A DNA stretch of 52,198 bases from Candidatus Woesearchaeota archaeon CG1_02_57_44 (GTDB lineage Archaea; Nanobdellota; Nanobdellia; Woesearchaeales; CG1-02-57-44): assembly GCA_001871415.1 (NCBI GenBank), contig MNWW01000067.1, positions 1-52,198 of the forward strand. The letters are read 5' to 3'. This document shows positions 7,555 through 16,565 of this stretch, piece after piece (within the stretch, counting starts at the first letter, position 1; every line of letters starts with the position of its first letter). The notes under the pieces were generated by a model. That model did not search any database. It had not been told where the DNA came from and saw only the letters and a program-made list of their open reading frames with translations. Position numbers and translations under genes: made by a program.

Positions 7555-8199
7555 TCAGAAATCGCCAAGGCTCGCCTGCTTTCCTTCGATCGCGTTCTTG
7601 TACGTCGCCCAGGACTTGCGGAAGAGGTGCTCGTATTCCGTATGGTACTTATTGAGGAACGCGACGGTCTTCGGGTCTGATGGATAGCCGGAGCCAAAGT
7701 CAATGCCTATCTCTGCCTTGATTGTCTCAATAGCAGCATCGCGCGTGGTCTTGGCGATGATGGACGCGGCTGCCACCGCGATATGGCGTTTGTCCGCCTG
7801 ATGCTCGAGCAGGAGCTTGCCCGGCTCTTTCACCATGGCGCTCATGAAGCCATGGAAACCGAGGATGTTGTTGCTCGGGCAGTCCATGATGTGCTGGTCT
7901 GCCTTGGACTTGCCGATGATCTCCGCGGCCTTGAGTGCCTCGAGCTGGTTGAGGTTGACGCCGGCTGCAGATGATGCGTCTATCTCTCCGGGCTTGATGA
8001 TCACCACGACGATGCTCTTTGCCAGCTGCTCGATGCTCGCCCTGGCGCGCTGTCGCTGCGCGGGGCTGAGCAGCTTGCTGTCCTTGACGTGCGCCGCCTT
8101 GAGCGCTGGCTCGTCTTTCTGGTCGATGACGCAACCGCAGATGACCAGCGGCCCTATGACCGGTCCGCGGCCAGCTTCGTCGATGCCTAGGATGCGCAT
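7555..8199 (-). CDS. rnhB: ribonuclease HII
   Basis: Cleaves the RNA strand of RNA:DNA hybrids and removes misincorporated ribonucleotides. The protein (214 aa) has the archaeal/eukaryal-type RNase HII order: GIDEAGRGPVIGPL near the N terminus (first Asp-Glu pair and the GRG ribonucleotide-sensing motif), VKDSKLL, the Asp of HIMDCPSNN, and the fourth acidic residue in TRDAAIE. Length agrees with archaeal enzymes (200-230). A TATA-like tttattata at 8221-8230 on this strand lies about 26 bases from the ATG, so it is leaderless. Confidence 0.96.
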   Translation of the reverse strand: MRILGIDEAGRGPVIGPLVICGCVIDQKDEPALKAAHVKDSKLLSPAQRQRARASIEQLAKSIVVVIIKPGEIDASSAAGVNLNQLEALKAAEIIGKSKADQHIMDCPSNNILGFHGFMSAMVKEPGKLLLEHQADKRHIAVAAASIIAKTTRDAAIETIKAEIGIDFGSGYPSDPKTVAFLNKYHTEYEHLFRKSWATYKNAIEGKQASLGDF

Positions 8200-8319
8200 G
8201 GGCTGATATGGAACAGACTGGTATAATAAACATTTGGGTGGTTCGGTGCCATGCCTGCTTGCCCGAGGGTCTCATCACGGTGCGCGGCAGGTCATCGCGC
8301 CTTTCATGCGCCTCGGGGA

Positions 8320-9471
8320 TCAGAGAATGTCGAAATCCATGACTGCTTGGTCTATCTGCGACCATGATCCTTTGGTGACCTTCATGACATTTCCTTCGCC
8401 GTCATACTGCGGCATCAGTGCTTGTCTGCAGAGCGACTCGCCAGCACCTATGCGCTGGTCCACCATGGTGTAGGCGACCAGGTCCTGAACATCAGATTGT
8501 GGTCCTCTGCTGAATCTTGCACTGGTTGATTCGAACAATGGCTGGCGCTCGGTCATGGTAGGGGACCATGCATAGGTCACTGTTCCCCCGGTAGGTGGGC
8601 TGTTCTTGACCAGCAGGTAGTCTCCTCGTGGAGACCATACCGGTGCGCACCCGTCGACGACTGGGCGCGTCCCTGTGCTATCGTGCAGGTACACTTCTGC
8701 GTCCACATCCCCCTTGCTGCTGTGGAACGCGACCGTTGTTCCGTCTGGACTCCACGCAGGCATGTAGAATCCGCCAGGCGCATCGATATCGAGATCGATG
8801 CTTCCTGTCTCCACATCGACGATGATGCCTTTCTTCAACACGTTCCCTTCGTGTTGCCTGAGCTTGTTCTCGATGCCCAGCGCCAGCCGAGTGCCGTCCC
8901 AGCTCGGTGTGAATGAGCCAAAAGTCATCTGCCACCCGCTGCCGACTATCCGTTCTATCATCATGTTGTCGATGATAGGGATTGCATCTTCTATCTGATC
9001 CGCTCTGCCATAGGCAATGCCGTTGCTGCATGAAAGCCCGCTCGTGCTGCCTTCTACAGAGAGGTATCCAAAATACATGAGGTCCCCTCGCAGGACAACA
9101 GGACTGAGGGGCTCAGAGAAATCTCCGCAGAGGTATTCGCCCTCGTCGCCTATCCACCTGATGCTGTGCTTCCATGTGTTGCTCATCGGGTCATTCGGCG
9201 GTCCGCGAGTGTCCAGGTTCAATGCCATGGTGTAAAGGCCCTTCTCCGCGATAGTGAGATTGTCCGGTGCGGTCTTGTGGCGCACTTCTCGCGGAGGGCT
9301 GTCAGGCAGGGTCACAAATATCTTGACGTCATGGTAATGCGTGATGTAGGCAATGGTGCCCGAAGGATACAGAGATCCTGGTTTGGTGATGGTCTGCTTT
9401 CTCCTGCAGCCAGAGGATGCGAATCCTGCCGCTGCAGCTGCGCTGAGCTGCAGAAATCGTCTGCGGTCCAT
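8320..9471 (-). CDS. Tat-exported beta-propeller (TolB/PD40-like) protein
   Basis: Predicted extracytoplasmic binding or scaffold protein of 383 residues. The N terminus MDRRRFLQLSAAAAAGFASSGC has a twin-arginine motif, a short hydrophobic stretch and a Cys that could be lipidated, although the bases of the lipobox are weak. The body carries PD40-type repeats: SFTPSWDGTRLALG, MPAWSPDGTTVAFHSSKG and APVWSPRGDYLLVKN. The first methionine is taken at 9471. An upstream TTG would add three residues, but the TATA sequence tttatatatc near 9493-9502 is 25-28 bases from 9471. No enzyme motif is seen. It neighbours the tRNA cluster and is not in an operon. Confidence 0.75.
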   Translation of the reverse strand: MDRRRFLQLSAAAAAGFASSGCRRKQTITKPGSLYPSGTIAYITHYHDVKIFVTLPDSPPREVRHKTAPDNLTIAEKGLYTMALNLDTRGPPNDPMSNTWKHSIRWIGDEGEYLCGDFSEPLSPVVLRGDLMYFGYLSVEGSTSGLSCSNGIAYGRADQIEDAIPIIDNMMIERIVGSGWQMTFGSFTPSWDGTRLALGIENKLRQHEGNVLKKGIIVDVETGSIDLDIDAPGGFYMPAWSPDGTTVAFHSSKGDVDAEVYLHDSTGTRPVVDGCAPVWSPRGDYLLVKNSPPTGGTVTYAWSPTMTERQPLFESTSARFSRGPQSDVQDLVAYTMVDQRIGAGESLCRQALMPQYDGEGNVMKVTKGSWSQIDQAVMDFDIL

Positions 9472-9556
9472 AGATGCCAAAGAGTAAGAAATGATATATA
9501 AATTATGCTACTGTTTAGTGGTCATTAAGGCAGGTACGGGCTCGGATCGAACTTTT

Positions 9557-9764
9557 GCTTCGCTACAGCCGCACGGTCAGCGCGTATGCTGCGCTGTTGA
9601 GCAGAACGGAAGAAAAATGATAGCGGGGGATGGATTCAGGAACGCCTAGGGGAAACCCTACGGCCCTACCCTAGTGCGGCTTTCGCTTCGCTACAGCCGC
9701 ACGGTCAGCGCGTATGCTGCGCTGTTGAGCAGAACGGAAGAAAAATGATAGCGGGGGATGGATT
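9557..9764. repeat. 80-bp direct repeat containing the initiator tRNA 3' end (9557-9636 and 9685-9764)
   Basis: Bases 9557-9636 recur exactly at 9685-9764, a period of 128. Each copy carries the last 16 bases of the initiator tRNA (minus strand) plus 64 bases of its 3' flank. The 48 bases between copies are unrelated except for short tRNA-like pieces. The design is the same as at the tRNA-Gly locus: an identical tRNA tip and trailer, with a sharp end of identity inside the tRNA T arm. Confidence 0.9.
9621..9676 (-). pseudogene. truncated tRNA-Met-like remnant
   Basis: Read on the minus strand, the segment starts with GGGTAGGGC, which matches the D-arm region of the intact initiator tRNA. It then has a GAAA-type hairpin in place of the anticodon arm, then GTTC-CTGAATCC and a perfect acceptor 3' strand ending CCCCCGCTA. 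It is only about 56 bases and lacks an anticodon arm, so it cannot be a working tRNA. It could be a decayed tandem copy or an attachment-site fragment. Confidence 0.45.
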
Positions 9765-9823
9765 TGAACCACCGACCTGCGGGTTATGAGCCCGCCGGGC
9801 ACTCCTGACTGCCCTACCCCGCT
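9749..9823 (-). tRNA. initiator tRNA-Met (CAT)
   Basis: The minus-strand cloverleaf has acceptor AGCGGGG/CCCCGCT, which gives an A1:U72 first pair. The anticodon arm is GCGGG-CTCATAA-CCCGC, and the T arm GGTGG-TTCAAAT-CCATC. Three G:C pairs at the bottom of the anticodon stem together with A1:U72 identify the archaeal initiator rather than the elongator. It has no intron and CCA is not encoded. It shares a TATA region (9862-9873) with the divergent tRNA-Ser. Confidence 0.95.
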
Positions 9824-9861
9824 GTTTTGGGCCTTTGGACCAATATCCAGCAAAACCGGAA

Positions 9862-9873
9862 ACCTATATAAAT
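9862..9873. promoter_or_regulatory. shared TATA region between tRNA-Met(i) and tRNA-Ser
   Basis: acctatataaat lies 39 bases after the 5' end of the minus-strand initiator tRNA and 30 bases before tRNA-Ser. No other AT-rich element separates the two genes, so one near-palindromic box probably serves both directions. Confidence 0.6.
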
Positions 9874-9902
9874 GTATTGCGTGTCCGAAAGCCATCGCCT
9901 GT

Positions 9903-9988
9903 GCCGGGGTGGCACAATCTGGTACTGCGTAAGCCTGCTAAGCTTATTTCCCGCAAGGGATTTCCGGGTTCAAATCCCGGCCCCGGCG
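9903..9988 (+). tRNA. tRNA-Ser (anticodon GCT)
   Basis: Acceptor GCCGGGG pairs with CCCCGGC and the discriminator is G, as expected for serine. The anticodon arm TAAGC-CTGCTAA-GCTTA gives GCT. A long variable arm (TTTCCCGCAAGGGATTTC) confirms a class II tRNA. The T arm is CCGGG-TTCAAAT-CCCGG. It reads AGC and AGU codons. Confidence 0.95.
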
Positions 9989-10066
9989 TGTTCCCTCAAT
10001 CAAGGTCTCACTACTGGTCCGTGTCTGATGAAAATCATTAAATAATCACTGAATACTCCTTTTGAC

Positions 10067-11137
10067 ATGTCTGGTGGCCTGGATCTCTCGCAATTATTAC
10101 AGGGGTTGCCTATACAATCCAATGCCATCACACCTGTAGTCGAAGGCGCCTCTCCTGACGAGATTGGTCATCAGGTCGTGGATCTCTATGGGCGATGGTA
10201 TGATGTTCGTCACCATCGCCATGTTGTCGATGATAAAGAGGGTGTGGGCAAGAATTTTCTTATCCCCCTCGTCGATGCTATCCAGAGAAAATTGTCCCAA
10301 GACCCTGCACCTGCAATCACAGGAAGCGTTCAAAAGCATCTGTCTGCTCCTCAGGGCGCAGGGAACTCTACTGCTCTTGTGAGGGGTGGCGATCATCGGG
10401 TGGGTTGTGTGGGCGACAATAATCTGCCTTATGCACAATTGCAGAGCATGGTCGCTGAGCATCGGACCGCGCTTGATGCTGAGGAGGCGGGCATCAAGAC
10501 AGCATTGCAGGGTCTGATGGGCATGTACGTCCGATCGAGAGCCTTCACGCTTGAAGGCACTGTTGCCGCGGAACATGCGGGTAATGCAGGGACCCTGACA
10601 CTGCACAATGTCAGGCCCCTGGACAGGATGGCGCTCTATTATCTGTTCAATGAGCATGAGGTCCCTGTGCTCAATATCGGGCCTGGAGTCGACAGTGTGG
10701 ACGCGTTGTACCGGATTCTCTTTGAGCATCTGCCTGGGGCCAAAAGTCACTCGGAGCTACGGTCTTTCTTTCCTGAAGAGCGGGATCTGGCTTTGATTAA
10801 TCATTTCCACGATAAGCACTATGCGGTCATCCCTCTCCATGATGTTGGTTCGTCGTCACAGTATTTTGCGGCTTTCTTGACTGGACGATCTGCCGAACAC
10901 TCGGCTGATATCTTCAGAACTGAGAACGTCAGCGTTTGCCGCTTCCACGGGACCCGTTACAAAAAGACTCCCGGGTTTCCTGTGTTCGCATCGGGATACT
11001 TTGATGATGCTGATTGGGAGATGCCAGGTTTCAAACAGCACCGGTTCACAGAGCTCCTCGCGACAGTGTACACCACCTTCGTCCAAGAAGGCATATATGA
11101 TAAGCTCCATCTCAAGATGCAAACCGCGACGCGTTGA
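10067..11137 (+). CDS. hypothetical protein (356 aa)
   Basis: Not recognised. It is soluble, with no signal peptide or membrane helix. Visible features are a His-rich stretch (RWYDVRHHRHVVDD, about residues 43-56), a low-complexity middle, then a mixed alpha/beta C-terminal half (MALYYLFNEHEVPVLNIGPGVDSVDALYRILFEHLPGAK; FHDKHYAVIPLHDVGSSSQYFAAFLTGR). Lengths and motifs match no enzyme class known to me. attaaataa at 10038-10046 is about 25 bases before the ATG, consistent with a leaderless message. It stands alone after tRNA-Ser. Confidence 0.65.
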   Translation: MSGGLDLSQLLQGLPIQSNAITPVVEGASPDEIGHQVVDLYGRWYDVRHHRHVVDDKEGVGKNFLIPLVDAIQRKLSQDPAPAITGSVQKHLSAPQGAGNSTALVRGGDHRVGCVGDNNLPYAQLQSMVAEHRTALDAEEAGIKTALQGLMGMYVRSRAFTLEGTVAAEHAGNAGTLTLHNVRPLDRMALYYLFNEHEVPVLNIGPGVDSVDALYRILFEHLPGAKSHSELRSFFPEERDLALINHFHDKHYAVIPLHDVGSSSQYFAAFLTGRSAEHSADIFRTENVSVCRFHGTRYKKTPGFPVFASGYFDDADWEMPGFKQHRFTELLATVYTTFVQEGIYDKLHLKMQTATR

Positions 11138-11259
11138 TTCTTGGAGTTGCTTTCTTGGATCCTGCTTCGGGTCACTGATCGCTTCTTTCCTGCGCGCAGG
11201 GGTGATGGGTGCTCACTGGTCACTCGCCCGCAGACATTATAATCCCGCAGTTTCTTCTG

Positions 11260-11394
11260 ATGGGTAATCGGGAAGGGTCTCTTGTTGGCAAGCGAGGCCT
11301 CATCATTAGTCTGCCGCAGATGTTCAACCCCCTGGACTTTCGTCTATTGCTGGGCGGTTTGAAGGCAGATTCAATGTGTTGTCCTCACTACTGA
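11260..11394 (+). CDS. possible small protein (44 aa)
   Basis: The frame reads MGNREGSLVGKRGLIISLPQ and continues FNPLDFRLLLGGLKADSMCCPHY to a TGA. The TATA-like attataat at 11236-11243 is 20-24 bases before the ATG, the position expected for a leaderless archaeal start. No family is recognised and there are no membrane segments. It lies in the roughly 600-base gap before nrdJ and could equally be chance. Confidence 0.35.
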   Translation: MGNREGSLVGKRGLIISLPQMFNPLDFRLLLGGLKADSMCCPHY

Positions 11395-11518
11395 TGACAA
11401 CCCAATCTGTGGGGATGGTGCCGGTATGGGGGTGGTGGTGCTCCGCATGTTGTGGCAAGACTGCGCGGAACCTGCGCATAAAACCTGAGTAACCACATCG
11501 TAGTATCGGGATGCAGCA

Positions 11519-11576
11519 TATAATATCGAGAACATATGTTTTGGTTCATATATTAGGGAACAACTAAGTATATATA
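11519..11576 (+). promoter_or_regulatory. AT-rich promoter region of nrdJ
   Basis: Three AT-rich, TATA-like stretches follow each other: catataatat (11519-11528), aacatatgtt (11531-11540, self-complementary) and gtatatatac (11567-11576). The last is perfectly palindromic and would place transcription start near 11600, giving a leader of about 130 bases before nrdJ. This contrasts with the leaderless first genes elsewhere in the window. Confidence 0.5.
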
Positions 11577-11616
11577 CGGGCGTGACTCTTACATTGAGGA
11601 AAAGGCCTTGAAAAAC

Positions 11617-11726
11617 ACAACATATTGTGGAAATGTGGGCATCACTACCACAATATGTAGACTGGCTCCTTTTCCATATCTTGTGGCGCACAGTGCCAAG
11701 ATGATACCAAATACAACATTTGTGGT
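11617..11726 (+). promoter_or_regulatory. four copies of an ACATATTGTGG-like motif before nrdJ
   Basis: Copies lie at 11619-11630 (aacatattgtgg), 11648-11658 (ccacaatatgt, inverted), 11675-11686 (catatcttgtgg) and 11715-11725 (aacatttgtgg). The first two form an 11-base perfect inverted repeat with a 17-base spacer. A weaker match (catgttgtgg) is at 11446-11455. The core resembles half of the bacterial NrdR box, a known ribonucleotide reductase operator (consensus acaCwAtATaTwGtgt). They could be operators, or RNA elements of the leader. Confidence 0.5.
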
Positions 11727-11732
11727 GATGAC

Positions 11733-14732
11733 ATGAACGGAGACTCAGTTTCAGAGACAGTTGGTAAAGGACTGCACATTGAACGACGATTCACGAAGCC
11801 GGGAAAAAACCCGCTTGAGGAGGTCACCTACGAGCGCAGGTCTTCGGCTATCACAGAGCCGGACGGCAGCATCGTCTTCGAGCTCAAGGACCTTGAAGTG
11901 CCAAGCACCTGGAGCCAGCTCGCAACGGATATCATCGCCAGCAAGTACATGCGCAAGGCAGGCGTGCCCAAGACCGGCCATGAGACCTCTGTCAGGCAGG
12001 TCGTGTTTCGGATCGCGCACACCATCCGCGTGGTCGGCGAGCAGCTTGAGTACTTCTCCACGCAGGAGGATGCTGACGCTTTTGAGAATGAATTGTCTTA
12101 CATGCTCGTCAATCAGGTCGGAGCGTTCAACAGCCCGGTCTGGTTCAACTGCGGGCTCTATCAGCAGTATGGCATCAAGGGCTCCGGTGGCAACTACGCC
12201 TGGGACTTTGACAAGAACAATATCGAAATGGTCAATGACTCCTATTCACGACCACAATGCTCTGCTTGCTTCATCCAGAGCGTCGATGACGACCTGATGA
12301 GCATCTTCGAGCTGTCCAAGAACGAGGCGAAACTCTTCAAGTACGGTTCAGGCACAGGCACTAATTTCTCTGGGATCCGCGGCAGGCAGGAGAAGCTCTC
12401 CAGCGGCGGCAGCAGCTCCGGGCTCATGAGTTTTTTGGAGGTCTTGGACAAGGGCGCTGGCGCGACCAAGAGCGGAGGCACCACGCGCAGGGCGGCCAAG
12501 ATGGTCTGCCTGGACATGGACCATCCGGAGATAGCAGACTTCATCACCTGGAAGGCCAAAGAGGAGAAGAAGGCGAAAATCCTCATCGCCAATGGCTATC
12601 CGTCTGACTTCAATGGCGAAGCCTACCATACGGTCTCCGGTCAGAACAGCAACAATTCTGTTCGTATACCTGATAGATTCATGGAGGCTGCGCTGCAGGG
12701 CGGCACGTGGCAGACCACCATGCGCACCACAGGGGAGATCTTCGAGACCTTCGATGCCAAGGAGCTCATGGGTAAGATATCCCAGGCAGCGTGGGAATGC
12801 GCTGATCCTGGCGTGCAGTTCGACGACACCATCAACAAATGGCACACGTGCAAGGTCTCAGGCAGGATAAACGCCAGCAACCCCTGCTCCGAGTACATGT
12901 TCCTTGACGACACGGCCTGCAACCTGGCCAGCGTCAACCTGATGAAATTCCTGGAGCCAGACAATACCTTTGACATTGAAGGATTCAGGCACGCGTGTCG
13001 TGTCTTCATCGTCGCGCAGGAGATACTGGTGGATTTCGCCAGCTATCCAACCGAGCGCATCGCTCGCAACAGCCACATCTACCGCACACTCGGCCTTGGC
13101 TATGCTAATCTGGGGACAATGCTCATGGTATCTGGATTGCCCTATGACTCTGATGACGGCAGGGCGCTCGCGTCTGGCATCACGGCCATCATGACCGGGG
13201 AGGCGTACCTCACCAGCTCTGTCATCGCGCAGGCGAAAGGGACTTTCGCAGGCTACGCCAAGAACGCAGAGCCCATGCTCGATGTCATCAGTATGCACCT
13301 GGAAGAGGCGAATAAGATTCCGGAACTATGCCCCTCATCAGTACGAGATGCCGCCATCCAGGTGTGGGAAGCAGCGCTCGAATCCGGCAAGGAACATGGC
13401 TATCGCAACGCGCAGGTCACCGTGCTGGCGCCGACAGGAACCATCGGATTATTGATGGACTGCGACACCACAGGGGTCGAGCCGGACTTCGCGGTGGTCA
13501 AATGGAAGAAGCTCGCTGGCGGTGGCTACTTCAAGATAATCAATCAGTCTTTGCCCGCAGCCCTGCGTACACTTGGTTATGACAATGACCAGGTCGATGA
13601 CATCATCCGCTACGTCATCGGCGCCGGCACGCTGGAAGGCGCGCCGCACGTCAATCCGCTCGCGTTGCGCAAGCACGGCCTGTCGTCCCAGCAGATAGCG
13701 GACATCGAGGCGAAGATAGCAAAGAACAAGATCCTGGACGAGTACACGCCGCACATCGCGGACCTCAAGCTCACGCCAGAGCAGATGGCGGAAGCGAAGC
13801 TGTATGTCAGCGGAACAGGCACAGTCGAAGGAGCGCCTCATCTGTCCGCGGAGCACTATCCGGTCTTTGACTGCGCCAACAAGTGCGGCACGGGCAAGCG
13901 CTTCATCGCCGCCATGGGCCATGTCAAGATGATGGCCGCCGCGCAGGCGTTCATCTCCGGCGCCATCAGCAAGACCGTCAACATCCCCAACAACGCGACT
14001 GTCGATGATATCCATGACATCTATTTCGATTCCTGGAAACTGGGCCTGAAGGCGATAGCATTGTATCGCGATGGCAGCAAGGGCAGCCAGCCCCTGACGA
14101 GCAAGGCCAAGGAGGACAAGAAGGTCGTCGCGTCAGGGCCTGTCCGCGGCGAGCGCAGACGTCTGCCGCAGGTGCGAAAGGGCATGACTGTGGAGTCGCG
14201 TGTCGGCGGCAACAAGATCTTCCTTCGCACGGGCGAATACGCCGACGGCACGCTCGGCGAGATATTCATCGACATGCACAAGGAAGGCGCAGCGTTCCGC
14301 TCGCTGATGAACTGCTTCGCCATCTCTATCTCGCATGGACTGCAGCACGGTGTGCCCCTGGAGAAGTTCGTGAACGCCTTCACCTTCACGCGCTTTGAGC
14401 CCCATGGCATGACGGATCATCCGAACATCAAATCAGCGACGTCGGTCATCGACTTCATCTTCCGCGTGCTCGGCATGGAATACCTGGGTCGGACCGACTT
14501 CGTGCACAACCCGCCGGAGAAGCTGAACACGGAGATCGCCGCTGGCGCGATGCCTAAGGATCCGGCGCAAAAAGAGCTGGTCGCGTATCCTGACTTCGCC
14601 AGCATGAGCCAGAAGGCGCTGGGCGAGCTGATGGGCGACGCTCCGCCGTGCACGACCTGCGGGCACACGACGGTGCGCAATGGGACGTGCTATCGGTGCC
14701 TGAACTGCGGCAACAGCATGGGGTGCAGCTGA
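11733..14732 (+). CDS. nrdJ: adenosylcobalamin-dependent (class II) ribonucleoside-diphosphate reductase
   Basis: Reduces ribonucleotides to deoxyribonucleotides with a B12-derived thiyl radical. The 999-residue chain shows the 10-stranded barrel signatures: [11 protein letters not shown] near residue 130, [14 protein letters not shown] with the first redox cysteine, the NPCSEYMF finger loop (radical Cys and catalytic Asn/Glu) near 390, and [23 protein letters not shown] near 570. The C-terminal tail has two CxxC pairs ([21 protein letters not shown]), a zinc ribbon that also resembles the redox relay cysteines. No intein interrupts it. GGTGATG just before the ATG may act as ribosome-binding site. 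It does not need oxygen or an NrdR2 subunit, which suits anoxic habitats. A matching B12 route is not in the window. Confidence 0.96.
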   Translation: MNGDSVSETVGKGLHIERRFTKPGKNPLEEVTYERRSSAITEPDGSIVFELKDLEVPSTWSQLATDIIASKYMRKAGVPKTGHETSVRQVVFRIAHTIRVVGEQLEYFSTQEDADAFENELSYMLVNQVGAFNSPVWFNCGLYQQYGIKGSGGNYAWDFDKNNIEMVNDSYSRPQCSACFIQSVDDDLMSIFELSKNEAKLFKYGSGTGTNFSGIRGRQEKLSSGGSSSGLMSFLEVLDKGAGATKSGGTTRRAAKMVCLDMDHPEIADFITWKAKEEKKAKILIANGYPSDFNGEAYHTVSGQNSNNSVRIPDRFMEAALQGGTWQTTMRTTGEIFETFDAKELMGKISQAAWECADPGVQFDDTINKWHTCKVSGRINASNPCSEYMFLDDTACNLASVNLMKFLEPDNTFDIEGFRHACRVFIVAQEILVDFASYPTERIARNSHIYRTLGLGYANLGTMLMVSGLPYDSDDGRALASGITAIMTGEAYLTSSVIAQAKGTFAGYAKNAEPMLDVISMHLEEANKIPELCPSSVRDAAIQVWEAALESGKEHGYRNAQVTVLAPTGTIGLLMDCDTTGVEPDFAVVKWKKLAGGGYFKIINQSLPAALRTLGYDNDQVDDIIRYVIGAGTLEGAPHVNPLALRKHGLSSQQIADIEAKIAKNKILDEYTPHIADLKLTPEQMAEAKLYVSGTGTVEGAPHLSAEHYPVFDCANKCGTGKRFIAAMGHVKMMAAAQAFISGAISKTVNIPNNATVDDIHDIYFDSWKLGLKAIALYRDGSKGSQPLTSKAKEDKKVVASGPVRGERRRLPQVRKGMTVESRVGGNKIFLRTGEYADGTLGEIFIDMHKEGAAFRSLMNCFAISISHGLQHGVPLEKFVNAFTFTRFEPHGMTDHPNIKSATSVIDFIFRVLGMEYLGRTDFVHNPPEKLNTEIAAGAMPKDPAQKELVAYPDFASMSQKALGELMGDAPPCTTCGHTTVRNGTCYRCLNCGNSMGCS

Positions 14733-14760
14733 GGGAGCTCAGCAATATTTTTCTATTTCT

Positions 14761-15552
14761 CTATATCCCCAGCCGCTGCGCGAAGCGATAAGCCACCCTG
14801 CCGCCGAGCTGATGCGCATCGCAGTAGTCCTCGATGCAGGTCCTGGTCATCTCTAATACTCTAGGGTTGCGATATGTCTGCAGCTGTGACGATTGCCACC
14901 TTCGCAGCTCGCCTTCCAGCTGGTTCCTTCCGTGCTGGTCAGGATAGCGGACGAGTACGGGCATGGCAGCGCCTATCACATTGGTCATGTTCTTGCCTTC
15001 AGCATCATAGAATTCAGCGGCATTGTGCAGAGAGGGGTACACGCTATGATGGTTCCCATTGAAGCACTGGGGCGCTATCTGCGCTGCCGTCACTTCGTCG
15101 GAGAAGTCTATGCCGAGGAGATAACCACTGATGGCTAAATTCCGCCAGGCAGTCATCTCGTCTGAAGTGATACGCTCCTGCAATCTCTTTCCATCAGGAG
15201 GGAACATGACTATCGTTGGGCTCAAGGTCAATGCTGGATGCTCGCTTGGCGGAGTCTGCCTTAGAAGCGCATCGACCGCCGCAGGCGTGCCGACATCATG
15301 GCCTGCGCGAAAGCTCTCATACCATTTCATGCTGGCGATAGTATAGCCGAACACCGCATCGTGCAGCGCGCTTCGTGCCTGATAGCTTAACTGGCGGGTC
15401 AGCTCGGGTGCCCGTTCCGGGTGCATGTATCGAGGCTGCGGATCCGTCCTTGCTGTTGCAGCGGCCTGTGCCGGAGGCCCGGTGACCGCTGGCGCTTCAT
15501 CCGCGATAGTCCCCCCGATTCCCCGTCGAAACAATGCTGCAAATGCTTTCAT
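14761..15552 (-). CDS. hypothetical protein (263 aa)
   Basis: Not recognised. The first 45 residues are basic, then Ala/Pro-rich (low complexity). The rest is predicted globular and mostly helical, with aromatic and Asn/His-rich pieces (FNGNHHSVYPSLHNAAEFYDAEG). The start at 15552 is supported by AGAGGT five bases upstream and by a TATA-like tttttaaac around 15595. It converges on nrdJ with 28 bases between the stops. The Cys residues are few and not paired, so a metal site is unlikely. Confidence 0.6.
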   Translation of the reverse strand: MKAFAALFRRGIGGTIADEAPAVTGPPAQAAATARTDPQPRYMHPERAPELTRQLSYQARSALHDAVFGYTIASMKWYESFRAGHDVGTPAAVDALLRQTPPSEHPALTLSPTIVMFPPDGKRLQERITSDEMTAWRNLAISGYLLGIDFSDEVTAAQIAPQCFNGNHHSVYPSLHNAAEFYDAEGKNMTNVIGAAMPVLVRYPDQHGRNQLEGELRRWQSSQLQTYRNPRVLEMTRTCIEDYCDAHQLGGRVAYRFAQRLGI

Positions 15553-15756
15553 CGTGTACCTCTAGCACCTCTTGGAGGCGGTTGGCACTAATGGAGTTTA
15601 AAAATTTTGTGCGATGCGCTGGCGCAAGGCCCTGCAGCCCGAATGTCTTCTAGAATGTCTTGAGCTGCTGCATCTTCTCCACGAACCACATGCTCCGTGG
15701 TTTTACACCACATCTAAACAGCAACTTTTTTATCTTGCTCTGAAATTTTATGCGCT

Positions 15757-16428
15757 ATGGACGAGTTCGATCTTGAGAACCTATGCGGAAGGATTGAGCG
15801 GATGAGCAGAGACGATGTCGCCCCTGACCCCGCAGATGTCCTGCGCCTGGAGCAGTATCGCGTGACAGACCAGGGATATCCTGTGCTCATGAATTTCACC
15901 GAGACCTATACCAGAAGGTACTGCGCGTTTCGGGACGCAAAGCAGGAACATGCGAATCCGCCTGCACACGCCCCCGACCTTGAGCACATCTTCTGGAATG
16001 GTGTGGCCGGTTACTTCAGCGGCGGCGCGTTTCACGCTCCCTCTGCGGCACCATTAGGACTTGCGCTGAGCCTCGCGGGCACGCTGCCCGAAGAACTCAC
16101 CGACTTTCGCTACAGCGCCAACCAATTATTGAGTGCGACATGGGTGGGCGCGATGCTGGGCTCCCTCCTCGGCCCTACGGGGACCTATGCTGGCGCCATC
16201 GCCGGCTTCACCCTGTCCGCCCTGTACCAGACCCCTCGTGTGCACCGCGAGCGCCAGGTGCAGCAGAATAGGCAGCAGTCCGCAATGATGCGTGACCAAC
16301 AATTCTCTGATCAGAAGGAGCGGCTCATCCTTGATACCCTGGATGCGTTAACCTTCGACGTGCAAGGTCCGCGGCTGTCAGGTGCTGCTGATGCATCAGG
16401 ATATGGCTTAGATGCGAGCGCCCGCTGA
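15757..16428 (+). CDS. hypothetical protein with glycine-zipper-like segment (223 aa)
   Basis: Not recognised. An acidic N-terminal half is followed by two weakly hydrophobic stretches. The second, WVGAMLGSLLGPTGTYAGAIAGFTLSAL near residues 131-158, has small residues every fourth position like a glycine zipper and may insert in a membrane. A charged Gln/Arg-rich helix follows (RVHRERQVQQNRQQ). The TATA-like cttttttatc at about 15723-15732 lies 25-28 bases before the ATG. It is divergent from the neighbouring orphan on the minus strand. Confidence 0.6.
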   Translation: MDEFDLENLCGRIERMSRDDVAPDPADVLRLEQYRVTDQGYPVLMNFTETYTRRYCAFRDAKQEHANPPAHAPDLEHIFWNGVAGYFSGGAFHAPSAAPLGLALSLAGTLPEELTDFRYSANQLLSATWVGAMLGSLLGPTGTYAGAIAGFTLSALYQTPRVHRERQVQQNRQQSAMMRDQQFSDQKERLILDTLDALTFDVQGPRLSGAADASGYGLDASAR

Positions 16429-16565
16429 TGCATCAATGTGTCTGCAAGGATAATGTCAGGCGTCCAATATTCCCGGTGTCATCACGCTCCATGATAGGTT
16501 GATGACTGGCGCTGCAGAGTCCTCTCCCCGATACGCAGATGCCTGACGCGGGTCAATGCTGCGGG

